Below, piece by piece: positions 44,636 to 53,990 of a stretch of DNA of 64,000 nt. The DNA is from Halodurantibacterium daqingensis (lineage in GTDB: Bacteria > Pseudomonadota > Alphaproteobacteria > Rhodobacterales > Rhodobacteraceae): NCBI RefSeq assembly GCF_042666235.1, contig NZ_JBHTFQ010000010.1:1-64000 (forward strand), in the 5' to 3' direction. Numbering within the stretch: the stretch's first letter is position 1; every line of letters starts with the position of its first letter. The notes below the pieces were generated by a model that was not told where the DNA came from, made no database searches, and saw nothing but the letters and a program-made list of their open reading frames with translations. Both the position numbers and the translations under genes were made by a program.

Positions 44636-46519
44636 TCACAGATGCAGGCGAACTTCGGCAAAGCCATCGTCATTTTCGCCCAGATATTCAGCAACCAGGG
44701 GCAGTTCCCCAAGATGGTGCACAGCTTGTGGGCTGGTGCGGAAGGTCACCGTCGCGCCAGGCATCGGCCGGAATCGCCAGACCTTCGGTGCCGCCGGTGC
44801 AAGAGGGCCCCTTGCGGTGACATGACCACGCAGGATATCCCGCACCGGACGGCGCGAACTGTAGATCACTTCGGCATCGTTCAGGATCCCACCGCTGCCA
44901 GCCGCCCGGTAATCGTTGGTTGCAACGATGAATTGCTCTGACGGGGACACCAGCCGGCCCCTGTAGCGCAGGTTCGTGATCCGGCCCGTGCCGGCGCCGG
45001 GCGCTTCCTGATCGTCGAGCGGTGGTCGGCTCAGGTCGATGTCATAGGTCAGGCCCAGGATCGTGTCGAAGTTGTAGCAGGGAAAATCCGGCTCGATCAG
45101 GGGTATATCGCGTGCCCCCGGGCTGATGGTGCGAAAGAAGGCGGCGCTGCGTTCAAGCCAGCGGCGAAGGCCCGCGCCGGTGACCCGCACGGCCTGCAAG
45201 GTGTTGGGATAGGTGTAGATATCCGAAAGACTACGCAGCGCGAGTGTTCCGGGCGAAATATGGCTGAAGTAACCGGGGCCGCTGCGGCCGCCGGCCTTGA
45301 AGGTTGATACAGCCGAGAGAACCGGAAGCAGGGCCAGTTCGGTATCTGCCAGCGCGGCCTCCACGTCCTCCCTTTGGGCCTCTCCGACAAGGCCAAGCGC
45401 CGGCGTCGCCATGACGGATGCAAAATAGCTGTGCAGCGGCACCTTGAGCAAGCCCACGGGTTCCCGGATGTAGGCAAGTGTCCCGGCGTGGGCCGGCGCC
45501 GCGGCCGCAACCACGGCCGGGTGCTGCGCAAGAGGGGGGTGTTGCGGTGCCTGTCTGACGGGCGCGACCCGCACCAGATAATCGGCGATCCGCCATCCGC
45601 ACCGCAGACGTTCCAGCACCAGATCGATCACCCCGACATGCGACCCCCCTGAACCGGCCATCACGGCGGGCTTGCCGGCAAGCGTTCCAAGCTCTGCATC
45701 GACGCCGGCAACCCCCGCAAAGCAGGGGGAGGGAAAGGTGAGATGACTGTGACCGATCAGCAGCGCATCGATTCCCGCCACAGCAGCAAGGGGAAGGGCG
45801 GCGTCTTCGGCGCGATGTTCCGGCTGATCGGCTGCGATGCCGGAGTGGCAGAGGGCCAGAACGATATCCGCCCCCGCACGCTTCATCTCAGGAACCCAGA
45901 ATCGGGCCGACTGGACGATGTCGCGGGTCACGATGCATCCCTGAAGCTGCGCCTTGTCCCACGTGTCGATCTGCGGCGGTGCAAAGCCGATCACCCCGAT
46001 GCGCAGGGGGTGGGGCCGCCCCGCCTCATCCAGAACCTGCCGATCCAGAATCCTGTAGGGAGCGACAAGGGGTATATCCTCTGACGGGGTTACCCCGGCA
46101 TGCGTCAGCACGTTGGCGCAGACCAGCGGGAAGGCAGCCTCGGCAAGTGCTGCCTGCAGGAAGGGAAGCCCATAGTTGAATTCGTGATTGCCCAACGTGG
46201 CGGCGTCATAGCCGATGGCGTTCATCGCCGCGATGGCTGGATGGATCTCTCCCGGGCGGGGTCCGACGTTCTGGGCAACATAATCGCCCATCGGCGTGCC
46301 TTGCAGAAAGTCGCCGTTGTCGAACAGGAGGCTGTTCGACACCTCCTTGCGCAACTGCGCGATCAGCGTTGCAGCCTGTGCCAGGCTGAAGCTGTCATGG
46401 GGCCGGTTGGTATAGTAATCGAACGGCAGCAGATTGAGATGCAGGTCCGTGGTCTCCAGCACGCGAAGCTGCACAAGCGGGGCGTCGGATCGCCCTGAGA
46501 TGAGGGAACGGTTCGTCAC
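44636..46519 (-). CDS. 2',3'-cyclic-nucleotide 2'-phosphodiesterase/3'-nucleotidase-type protein (CpdB-like)
   Basis: A 627-aa metallophosphatase. The N-terminal domain has the ETTDLHLNLLPFDYY metal motif, DNGDFLQGTPMGD, GNHEFNYG and GHSHLTFP (calcineurin-like binuclear site). The C-terminal 5'-nucleotidase substrate-binding domain has FVATNDYRAAGSGG-type loop (IVATNDYRAAGSGG). CpdB salvages nucleotides by hydrolysing 2',3'-cNMPs and 3'-NMPs, in E. coli in the periplasm. No clear signal peptide follows GTG 46519; upstream residues in frame are hydrophobic (ILQLLVVFIVSGFC), so the true start may be earlier and the protein exported or lipid-anchored. Confidence 0.85.
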   Translation of the reverse strand: MTNRSLISGRSDAPLVQLRVLETTDLHLNLLPFDYYTNRPHDSFSLAQAATLIAQLRKEVSNSLLFDNGDFLQGTPMGDYVAQNVGPRPGEIHPAIAAMNAIGYDAATLGNHEFNYGLPFLQAALAEAAFPLVCANVLTHAGVTPSEDIPLVAPYRILDRQVLDEAGRPHPLRIGVIGFAPPQIDTWDKAQLQGCIVTRDIVQSARFWVPEMKRAGADIVLALCHSGIAADQPEHRAEDAALPLAAVAGIDALLIGHSHLTFPSPCFAGVAGVDAELGTLAGKPAVMAGSGGSHVGVIDLVLERLRCGWRIADYLVRVAPVRQAPQHPPLAQHPAVVAAAAPAHAGTLAYIREPVGLLKVPLHSYFASVMATPALGLVGEAQREDVEAALADTELALLPVLSAVSTFKAGGRSGPGYFSHISPGTLALRSLSDIYTYPNTLQAVRVTGAGLRRWLERSAAFFRTISPGARDIPLIEPDFPCYNFDTILGLTYDIDLSRPPLDDQEAPGAGTGRITNLRYRGRLVSPSEQFIVATNDYRAAGSGGILNDAEVIYSSRRPVRDILRGHVTARGPLAPAAPKVWRFRPMPGATVTFRTSPQAVHHLGELPLVAEYLGENDDGFAEVRLHL

Positions 46520-46699
46520 GGTCTTCTGCACCCGAGTGAATCCGGTCGTCTGGAACGGCTCCACATTATCGGGCGCGCAGCCTCTTTTGCCATCAAGACA
46601 AAAGCCACTGACAATAAACACAACCAAAAGTTGCAAAATGGAAACGCTTGCGGGCGGCGCCAGACACACGCTAGGGACAGGTGAGGTTCGGAGGGCGAC

Positions 46700-47665
46700 A
46701 TGCGACAGGCGGAAACGGTGACCTTTGGCGGCGCGGGATCCGATCGTCACAGCGGGCTGCGCGCCGATCCTGCCCGGGTTGCCGCCTTGCTGGCGGATCC
46801 GGCAGCGCGGGTTCTGCCCCTGTGGCGCGGCAAGCCTCTGGTCGCGGGGCCAGCGCGCGATCACCTTGGCTGGTTGCAGCCGGGCTGCGAGGCGCTGGAT
46901 CTGGCCGACCCGCCGGTGCTGCTGGGCCTTTCTCCCGAAGGACCGCGCTTTGCGGCCGACCTGTCGCGCTGGCAACCTGCGGAAACCGATGCCGCGGCAC
47001 TTGCCGCCTTCTTTGACCCCAGCGAGCAATATCATCCCGCGCTGCCCACCGACCACCTGTTCGCCGAGTTGCGCGGCGTCATGACCCGGCTTTCGCCGGC
47101 CGAAGCGGAGTATGCGGCGACGGCGCGCGCCATCCTAGGCTGGCACCGCACCCACGGTTTTTGCGCAGCCTGCGGCGCGCCGACCGAACTGACGATGGCG
47201 GGCTGGCAGCGCCGCTGCCCGTCATGCGGCGCCCACCACTTTCCGCGCACCGATCCGGTGGTGATCATGCTGGTCACGCGGGGCAACTCGGTTCTTCTGG
47301 GCCGGTCGCCGGGATGGCCGGAGCGCATGTATTCGCTCCTTGCCGGCTTCATGGAGCCAGGCGAGACGATCGAAGCCGCCGTCCGCCGCGAGGTTCGGGA
47401 AGAAACCGGCGTGCAGGTCGGGGCAGTCAGCTACCTTGCCAGCCAACCCTGGCCGTTCCCCGCGTCGCTCATGATCGGTTGCCGCGGCATCGCGCTGAGT
47501 GAAGCGCTCGCGCTGGATCCGGTCGAGATCGAGGATGCGCTGTGGTTGCCGCGGGAAGAGCTTGCCACAGTCTTTGCCGATGCCCATCCCGCCATCGCCG
47601 CGCCGCGCCGCGGCGCCATCGCGCATTTCCTGTTGCGCAACTGGCTTGCAGACCGTCTTGACTGA
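46700..47665 (+). CDS. nudC: NAD(+) diphosphatase NudC (NADH pyrophosphatase / deNADding enzyme)
   Basis: A 321-aa protein. It has the zinc ribbon HGFCAACGAPTEL/RRCPSCGAHHFPRTDPV, a Nudix box GFMEPGETIEAAVRREVREE and the diagnostic SQPWPFPAS just after it. NudC cleaves NAD(H) to NMN and AMP and removes NAD caps from RNA. ATG 46700 is divergent from the CpdB-like gene. Confidence 0.96.
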   Translation: MRQAETVTFGGAGSDRHSGLRADPARVAALLADPAARVLPLWRGKPLVAGPARDHLGWLQPGCEALDLADPPVLLGLSPEGPRFAADLSRWQPAETDAAALAAFFDPSEQYHPALPTDHLFAELRGVMTRLSPAEAEYAATARAILGWHRTHGFCAACGAPTELTMAGWQRRCPSCGAHHFPRTDPVVIMLVTRGNSVLLGRSPGWPERMYSLLAGFMEPGETIEAAVRREVREETGVQVGAVSYLASQPWPFPASLMIGCRGIALSEALALDPVEIEDALWLPREELATVFADAHPAIAAPRRGAIAHFLLRNWLADRLD

Positions 47666-47705
47666 CGGCAAAGCTGAACAACGTTCGAACAGCAAAGGGT
47701 AGGCG

Positions 47706-48170
47706 ATGGACTTTGTGACCACTGAGGATCTGGAGGCGCCGATCGCCTCTGTCTTTTCGGCGCTGACCGATTTCGATGCCTTCGAGAAGATGGCCGCCCG
47801 GCGCGGTGTCCAGACCCGCCGGACAGATGGGCTGCCCGGGGCCGGCGCAGGAATGGCGTGGCAGCTTGATTTTCGCTACCGCGGCAAGCCGCGCCGCATG
47901 ACGCTGCTGCTTGCAGATCATCAGCCGCCCGAGCAGATGCGGCTCACGGGCGATTCCCGGGCTGTGGCCGGGGAACTGCTGATCGAGTTGATCGAGCTTG
48001 CGCGAAACCGGACCCGTGTGCGCGTGGTCCTTCAGGTCGCGCCGAAGACGATTCCGGCAAAGCTGCTGGTGCAGTCGCTGCGCCTGGCGCGGGCGCGGGT
48101 AAATGAGCGCTACGAGGCGCGGGTGCGCAGTTTCCTGAAGGATCTGGAGACGCGGCTGCAGCGCGCCTGA
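47706..48170 (+). CDS. SRPBCC family protein
   Basis: A 154-aa START-like helix-grip protein: VTTEDLEAPIASVFSALTDFD at the start, a central beta sheet (AWQLDFRYRGKPRRMTLLL) and a C-terminal long helix. Ligand unknown. It follows nudC by 40 bp on the same strand and may be co-transcribed. Confidence 0.8.
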   Translation: MDFVTTEDLEAPIASVFSALTDFDAFEKMAARRGVQTRRTDGLPGAGAGMAWQLDFRYRGKPRRMTLLLADHQPPEQMRLTGDSRAVAGELLIELIELARNRTRVRVVLQVAPKTIPAKLLVQSLRLARARVNERYEARVRSFLKDLETRLQRA

Positions 48171-48176
48171 CCGGGT

Positions 48177-49010
48177 TCAGTGGCGGCGCGGGTCGGCGGG
48201 ATACACCCCGAGGATGCTGAGCGAGGAGGTGAAATACCCCAGCTCATCCAGCGCGCGCTGCACGCTCTCGTCTTCAGGATGGCCCTCGACCTCGGCAAAG
48301 AATTGCGTCGCCGTGAAGGAACCGCCCACCATGTAGCTTTCCAGCTTGGTCATGTTGACGCCGTTGGTGGCAAAGCCGCCCATGGCCTTGTAAAGCGCGG
48401 CCGGAATGTTGCGGACACGGAACACGAACGAGGTCATCATTCCGGAACTGCCACGCCGGGACATGTCGGCCTCGCGCGACATCACGAAGAACCGGGTGGT
48501 GTTGTTCGACTGGTCCTCGATATGGCGCGCCAGCACATCAAGGCCGTAGATCTCGCCCGCCAGTTCCGACGCAAGCGCGGCAAGGGCCGGATCGGCTTTT
48601 TCGGCAACGGCGCGGGCCGAACCGGCAGTGTCTGCCCCGGTGATGCCATGGATGCCATGGGCGCGCAGGAAATCGCGGCACTGGCCCAGAAGCACCGTAT
48701 GGCTCATGGCATGGGTGATACGTTCAAGGGGGGTGCCCGGCAGCGCAAGAAGGTTGATATGGACCCTCACGAAGGCTTCGTCGACGATATGAAGCCCGGA
48801 TGACGGCAGAAGCTGGTGGATATCGGCAACACGTCCATAGGTGCTGTTCTCGACCGGCAGCATCCCCAGATCGGCGGTCCTGTTGCGCACGGCCTCGATC
48901 ACATCTTCGAAGGTCCGGCAGGGAAGTACATCATGGTCGGGGCGAGCCTGGCGGCAGGCTTCGTGCGAATAGGCGCCCGGCTCTCCCTGAAACGCGATGA
49001 TTTTCGTCAT
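48177..49010 (-). CDS. pheA: prephenate dehydratase
   Basis: A 277-aa protein. The catalytic domain has FQGEPGAYSHEAC, LPVENSTYGRVADIH and the active-site SNNTTRFFV (NTTRF). The C-terminal ACT domain (SFVFRVRNIPAALYKAMGGFATNGVNM) and ESYMVGG bind Phe for feedback inhibition. It converts prephenate to phenylpyruvate. ATG 49010 has GGAGGGAC upstream; the monofunctional form without chorismate mutase is normal in alphaproteobacteria. Confidence 0.96.
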   Translation of the reverse strand: MTKIIAFQGEPGAYSHEACRQARPDHDVLPCRTFEDVIEAVRNRTADLGMLPVENSTYGRVADIHQLLPSSGLHIVDEAFVRVHINLLALPGTPLERITHAMSHTVLLGQCRDFLRAHGIHGITGADTAGSARAVAEKADPALAALASELAGEIYGLDVLARHIEDQSNNTTRFFVMSREADMSRRGSSGMMTSFVFRVRNIPAALYKAMGGFATNGVNMTKLESYMVGGSFTATQFFAEVEGHPEDESVQRALDELGYFTSSLSILGVYPADPRRH

Positions 49011-49131
49011 TTTCGTCCCTCCGGCGTCATGCGCGCGGCATTTGCGCGATTGGTCGCGGTAACTACACCTTGAAAACCGTCGGGGGAAGCGGATAGATAC
49101 AGCCAACTCCGGCCAAGCCATGGGACGCGAC

Positions 49132-49650
49132 ATGTTCGACACGATGACCTTCACCAAGACCATGGGCGCACTCTGCGGCGCTCTCCTCATCTTTCTGCTG
49201 GGGAAATGGGCGGCAGAGGAACTTTATCACACCGATGGTCCGCACAGCGCGCGTGAACAGGCCTATGTGATCGATACCGGCGCCGACGCTGATACCGATG
49301 TCGGCGACGTGGCAGAAGTCGATTTCTCCCTGCTGCTGGCCGAAGCTGATCCGTCGCGGGGTGAGCGTCTGTGGCGCCAGTGCGCGGCCTGCCATTCGCT
49401 TGAAGACGGCCGCAATGGCACTGGCCCGCATCTTTACGGGATCGTCGGTCGTGGCAAGGGAGACGTCGAAGGCTATGGCTTCTCGGACGTCTTCGCCGAC
49501 AACCCGGATATCTGGACTCCGGAAAACCTGAATGCCTTCCTTGAAAACCCGCGCGGCTATGCGCCTGGCACCAAGATGGCCTATGCAGGCATGCGGGCAG
49601 TCGAAGATCGTGCGGCGCTGATCGCCTATCTTGACACGGTTGATGAGTGA
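49132..49650 (+). CDS. cycM: membrane-anchored cytochrome c552 (CycM type)
   Basis: A 172-aa class I cytochrome c. An uncleaved signal-anchor (GALCGALLIFLLGKWAA) holds it to the membrane, followed by an acidic Ala/Asp linker. The heme site is CAACH and the distal Met is in GTKMAYAGM. In Paracoccus, c552 carries electrons from the bc1 complex to the aa3 oxidase. The start MFDTMT at 49132 matches family members; ATG 49120 adds four residues. Confidence 0.92.
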   Translation: MFDTMTFTKTMGALCGALLIFLLGKWAAEELYHTDGPHSAREQAYVIDTGADADTDVGDVAEVDFSLLLAEADPSRGERLWRQCAACHSLEDGRNGTGPHLYGIVGRGKGDVEGYGFSDVFADNPDIWTPENLNAFLENPRGYAPGTKMAYAGMRAVEDRAALIAYLDTVDE

Positions 49651-49674
49651 TCTTGCGGTCACTGCACCTTGGAA

Positions 49675-49697
49675 CCGCCCCTCGGGGCGGTTTTTTC
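49675..49697 (+). terminator. Rho-independent terminator after cycM
   Basis: CCGCCCC, TC loop, GGGGCGG and T6 form a strong hairpin 24 bp after the cycM stop. Confidence 0.9.
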
Positions 49698-49815
49698 TTG
49701 TCTCGGGCAAGCCTTGCGCCGGACAAACCTTGTCCGGATCACGGATAATCGACTTGAATGCGGCAAGTTCCGCGCTTTAGCCTTGTGGCCTGAAACCTTG
49801 GCAGGAGGACCGCGA

Positions 49816-51786
49816 ATGCCCCGACCGCTCCCACGCAGCCGCGCCCATGTCGTCCGGATGGCGCCCGCGCGCCTGGCCCTGGCGATGTTGACGTCGTTGA
49901 TGGTGCTTCTGGGTTGGGCCACGATGCTGCATGCACAGGATCTTCAGCCGATCCCGATCGAAGCCGATGCGGACGGGATCATTCGCACCCACGGCTATTC
50001 CTACTACGGAACCCTGCACTATCCCGCTGATTTTCAGCATTTTTCCTATGTGAACCCTGATGCTCCGAAAGGGGGAGAGTTCTCTACCTGGGCGTCCGGC
50101 ACCTTCGATTCGATGAACCCCTATGCACAGCGCGGCAGCGCCGGGGCCTATGCCCAGATGGTTTACGAAAGCCTGCTGGGCGAAGAGCCAGCCGGCGGGG
50201 CGGCCCCGGCAGATGTCTATGGCGAATACTACGGATTGCTGGCGGAGAGCCTGGAATACCCCGAGGGCCGCGAATGGGTGATCTTCCACATGCGCCCCGA
50301 GGCACGTTTTTCCGACGGCACGCCGGTAACTGCGCATGATGTGGTGTTCAGCCACAATCTGTTTCTGGATCAGGGGCTGGCCTCGTATGCCGCAGCGGTC
50401 CGTCAGGTGATCCTCTCGGCCGAGGCGCTGGACGATCACACTGTCAAGTTCACCTTTGCCGATGGTATACCCCGCCGCAGCCTGATCGAGCAGGTCGGCT
50501 TCGTCACCGTCTTTCCGCAAAAATGGTTCGAGGAAACCGGAGCGCGCCTGGATGAGCCACGTCTGGATGCTCCGCCCGGATCAGGCCCCTATATGCTGGA
50601 CAGCTACGACATCAACCGGCGGATCGTCTATCGCCGGAACCCCGATTACTGGGGCGCGGATCTGCCGATCAACCGCGGGCGTCACAATTTCGATCGCATT
50701 CGCATCGAGTATTTTGCTGACGATACGGCCGCATTCGAAGCCTTCAAGATCGGCGATTATACCTTCCGGGCCGAAACGAATTCGCGGCAGTGGGCCACGG
50801 GCTACGGTTTTCCGGCGGCGCGGCAGGGCCATGTCGTGCGTGAAGTCCTGCCGAACGGCACACCGCCCAATGCCTCTGGCCTGATCTTCAACCTCGGGCG
50901 CGAGATCTTCGCCGACAAGCGTGTGCGCGAGGCGATCTCGCTGGCCTATAACTTCGAATGGTCGAACGCGACCTATCAGCACGGCCTTTTCAAGCAGCGC
51001 AATTCATTCTCGCAGGGTTCCCCGCTCGAGGCGCAGGGCGTCCCCGAGGGGGAGGAGCTGGCCTTTCTGCAGGCGCTGGGTGATCTGGTGCCGCCGGAAC
51101 TTCTGAGCGAACCTGCCGTCATGGCGCATCAGTCCTCGGTGGGTGGGCTGGCCGATCGCGGCAACCTGCGGCGCGCAGGGCGGTTGCTGGATGAAGCCGG
51201 CTGGGAAGTGGGCAGTGACGGCATTCGTCGCAACAGCGCCGGGCAACCACTGCGGATCGAGTTTCCGCTGAACTCCTCAAGCTCTCCTGTGGCCGAGGCG
51301 ATCGTCAGCAGCTTTGGCCAGAACCTGCGCAGCCTTGGTGTTGATCTGCGCATGGTCAAGATGGACCCGGCGCAATACACCCTTCGTACCCGCGACCGGA
51401 ACTATGACATGGTTCTTGCCGCCTACCGGTCGTTCCTGGATGCGGGCACGGGCCTCTGGCAATCCTTCGGATCGCGCGAAGCAGATGTGGCCAGCAGTTT
51501 CAACCCGGCGCATCTGGCAAGCCCGTTGGTGGATCGCGTGATCGAGCTTGCCCTCGAAACGACCACGACCGAGGAGCGCGACGTGGCGATGCGGGTTCTT
51601 GACCGTGTTCTGCGGTTCGAACGCATCATGGTCCCGCTCTGGTATACCGACGAATCCTGGGTCGCCTACTGGGACATCTACGAACGCCCCGAAACGCTTC
51701 CGCCCTATTCCGATGGCGAGATGGATTTCTGGTGGGTCAACCCCGACAAGGTTCAGGCGTTGCGCGCCGCCGGCGCCCTGCGGTAA
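49816..51786 (+). CDS. yejA: oligopeptide/microcin C-type ABC transporter, substrate-binding protein YejA
   Basis: A 656-aa family-5 extracellular solute-binding protein with a signal peptide (LALAMLTSLMVLLGWATMLHA). The YejA mark is GYSYYGTLHYPADFQHFSYVNPDAPKGG-like N-terminal segment (HGYSYYGTLHYPADF, then NPDAPKGGE) and the FDSMNPY loop. In E. coli YejABEF imports peptides, microcin C and heme-related or periplasmic peptides. ATG 49816 follows GGAGGA. It begins an operon of four transporter genes and a glycosyltransferase. Confidence 0.94.
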   Translation: MPRPLPRSRAHVVRMAPARLALAMLTSLMVLLGWATMLHAQDLQPIPIEADADGIIRTHGYSYYGTLHYPADFQHFSYVNPDAPKGGEFSTWASGTFDSMNPYAQRGSAGAYAQMVYESLLGEEPAGGAAPADVYGEYYGLLAESLEYPEGREWVIFHMRPEARFSDGTPVTAHDVVFSHNLFLDQGLASYAAAVRQVILSAEALDDHTVKFTFADGIPRRSLIEQVGFVTVFPQKWFEETGARLDEPRLDAPPGSGPYMLDSYDINRRIVYRRNPDYWGADLPINRGRHNFDRIRIEYFADDTAAFEAFKIGDYTFRAETNSRQWATGYGFPAARQGHVVREVLPNGTPPNASGLIFNLGREIFADKRVREAISLAYNFEWSNATYQHGLFKQRNSFSQGSPLEAQGVPEGEELAFLQALGDLVPPELLSEPAVMAHQSSVGGLADRGNLRRAGRLLDEAGWEVGSDGIRRNSAGQPLRIEFPLNSSSSPVAEAIVSSFGQNLRSLGVDLRMVKMDPAQYTLRTRDRNYDMVLAAYRSFLDAGTGLWQSFGSREADVASSFNPAHLASPLVDRVIELALETTTTEERDVAMRVLDRVLRFERIMVPLWYTDESWVAYWDIYERPETLPPYSDGEMDFWWVNPDKVQALRAAGALR

Positions 51787-51798
51787 CGGTCACAGAGC

Positions 51799-52884
51799 AT
51801 GGGAACATATATCCTTCGCAGGCTCGCGCTCGTGATCCCGACACTGATCGGGATCATGATCATCAATTTCACCCTGGTCCAGTTCGTTCCTGGCGGCCCG
51901 GTCGAACAGATGATCGCCCGGATCGAAGGGCAGGGCGATGTGTTCGGCGGCTTTGCCGGCGCGGGCAGCGACATGCGGATCGAGGCGGCGGGGGGGAGCG
52001 ACGCCTATCTGGGCTCGCGCGGCCTTCCTCCCGAATTCATCGCCGAGCTTGAACGTCAGTTCGGGTTTGACCGGCCGCCGCTGGAGCGGTTCCTGAAGAT
52101 GATGTGGGATTATATGCGCCTTGATTTCGGCCAGAGCTATTTCCGGTCGATCAGTGTGATCGACCTTGTTCTGGAGAAGATGCCGGTGTCGATCTCGCTT
52201 GGGCTCTGGTCGACGCTGATCGCCTATATGGTGTCGATCCCGCTGGGGATCCGCAAGGCGGTGCGGGACGGGTCGCGCTTTGATACCTGGACCAGCGGTG
52301 CGATCATCGCAGGCTATGCCATTCCGGGTTTTCTGTTCGCCATCCTGCTTCTGGTGCTGTTTGCCGGCGGGTCCTACTGGCGGATCTTCCCCTTGCGGGG
52401 CCTGACCTCGGACAACTGGCATGATCTGACTCTGGTGGGCAAGGTTCTTGATTACCTCTGGCATATCACCCTGCCGGTTCTGGCGACGACGATCTCGTCC
52501 TTCGCGACCTTGACGCTTCTGACCAAGAACAGTTTTCTGGACGAGGTGAAGAAGCAATATGTCATGACCGCACGTGCCAAGGGGCTTGCCGAGCGCCGTG
52601 TGCTTTACGGCCATGTGTTCCGCAATGCGATGCTGATCGTCATTGCCGGCTTTCCGGCGGTGTTCGTCGGCGTCTTCTTCGGCAGCAGCCTGATCATCGA
52701 GACGATCTTCTCGCTTGACGGGTTGGGGCGGCTGGGGTTCGAGGCGGCGGTCGCGCGGGATTATCCGGTGATCTTCGGCACGCTGTTCGTTCTGGGCCTG
52801 ATCGGGCTTGTGGTCGGCATCCTGTCGGACCTCATGTATGTCTGGATCGATCCCCGTATCGACTTTGAGACGCGCAACACGTGA
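51799..52884 (+). CDS. yejB: peptide ABC transporter permease YejB
   Basis: A 361-aa DppB-type permease with six membrane segments: MGTYILRRLALVIPTLIGIM and the EAA loop KQYVMTARAKGLAERRVLYG. The long periplasmic insertion (GDVFGGFAGAGSDMRIEAAG) is a YejB trait. It starts 12 bp after yejA and shares its last base with the ATG of yejE. Confidence 0.95.
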   Translation: MGTYILRRLALVIPTLIGIMIINFTLVQFVPGGPVEQMIARIEGQGDVFGGFAGAGSDMRIEAAGGSDAYLGSRGLPPEFIAELERQFGFDRPPLERFLKMMWDYMRLDFGQSYFRSISVIDLVLEKMPVSISLGLWSTLIAYMVSIPLGIRKAVRDGSRFDTWTSGAIIAGYAIPGFLFAILLLVLFAGGSYWRIFPLRGLTSDNWHDLTLVGKVLDYLWHITLPVLATTISSFATLTLLTKNSFLDEVKKQYVMTARAKGLAERRVLYGHVFRNAMLIVIAGFPAVFVGVFFGSSLIIETIFSLDGLGRLGFEAAVARDYPVIFGTLFVLGLIGLVVGILSDLMYVWIDPRIDFETRNT

Positions 52885-53990
52885 TGCAGCTTTCCCCCCT
52901 CAATCAGCGCCGCTGGCGCAATTTTCGTGCGAACCGCCGTGCCTTCTGGTCGCTTGTGGTCTTTGCCATCCTGTTCGGAACGTCGCTCTTCGCCGAGTTT
53001 CTGGCCAATGACCGGCCGCTGCTGGTCAAGTATCGCGGCGAGTTCTATACGCCGGTGTTCAACTTCTATCCCGAGACCACCTTTGGCGGCGATTTCCGCA
53101 CCGAGGCTGTCTATCGCGACCCCGAGGTGCAGTGCCTGATCCGCACCGGCGGGGCCGAACTGTGCATCGATGATCCAGCAGCCGCGCTGGCCGAGGCCGA
53201 AACCGGCAGCATCGAGGGCGTGCCGGTGGTCGAAGGTTGGATGATCTGGCCGCCGATCCCCTATTCGTACAACACCGTCAACGATATTCAGGGCGCGGCC
53301 CCTTCGGCCCCTGATGGAAACCACTGGCTTGGCACCGATGACACGGCCCGCGACGTGCTGGCGCGGGTCATCTACGGGTTCCGTCTGTCGGTGATGTTCG
53401 CGCTGATCGTGACGGCGCTGACCTCGGTCATCGGCATCGCGGCGGGCGCGATCCAGGGTTACTTCGGGGGCCTGACGGACCTTCTGTTTCAGCGCGTGAT
53501 CGAGATCTGGGGCGCGACCCCGAGCCTTTACATCATCATCATCGTCGCCGCGATCTTCCAGATGAACTTCTGGCTGCTGGTCGGCCTGATGACACTTTTC
53601 GGCTGGACCGCCCTTGTGGGCGTGGTGCGTGCCGAGTTCCTGCGGGCGCGAAACTTCGAATATGTGCGGGCCGCGCGCGCGCTTGGTGTTTCCAACGCCG
53701 CCATCATGTTCCGCCACGTCCTGCCCAATGCCATGGTCGCGACGCTGACCATGCTGCCCTTCATCGTCACCGGCACCATCGGTTCGCTTGCCGCGCTGGA
53801 TTTCCTTGGCTTCGGCCTGCCGTCCTCGGCACCCAGCCTGGGCGAGATGACCCTGCAGGCCAAGCAGAACCTGCAGGCGCCGTGGCTGGCCTTCACCGCC
53901 TTCTTCACCTTCGCGGTCATGCTGTCGCTGCTGGTGTTCATCTTTGAAGGCGTGCGGGATGCCTTTGATCCAAGAAAGACCTTCCGATGA
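52884..53990 (+). CDS. yejE: peptide ABC transporter permease YejE
   Basis: A 368-aa DppC-type permease: LNQRRWRNFRANRRAFWSLV near the N-terminus, then a large soluble loop and the EAA loop FEYVRAARALGVSNAAIMFR. ATG 52884 overlaps the yejB TGA; a GTG at 52881 adds one residue. Its stop overlaps yejF (ATGA), so the transporter genes are translationally coupled. Confidence 0.95.
   Translation: MQLSPLNQRRWRNFRANRRAFWSLVVFAILFGTSLFAEFLANDRPLLVKYRGEFYTPVFNFYPETTFGGDFRTEAVYRDPEVQCLIRTGGAELCIDDPAAALAEAETGSIEGVPVVEGWMIWPPIPYSYNTVNDIQGAAPSAPDGNHWLGTDDTARDVLARVIYGFRLSVMFALIVTALTSVIGIAAGAIQGYFGGLTDLLFQRVIEIWGATPSLYIIIIVAAIFQMNFWLLVGLMTLFGWTALVGVVRAEFLRARNFEYVRAARALGVSNAAIMFRHVLPNAMVATLTMLPFIVTGTIGSLAALDFLGFGLPSSAPSLGEMTLQAKQNLQAPWLAFTAFFTFAVMLSLLVFIFEGVRDAFDPRKTFR

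Noticed and set aside
46516..46701. Small minus-strand frame with a hydrophobic stretch before the CpdB-like gene
   Set aside because: It is in a different frame from the CpdB-like protein and has no ribosome binding site; considered as a missing signal peptide but not supported.
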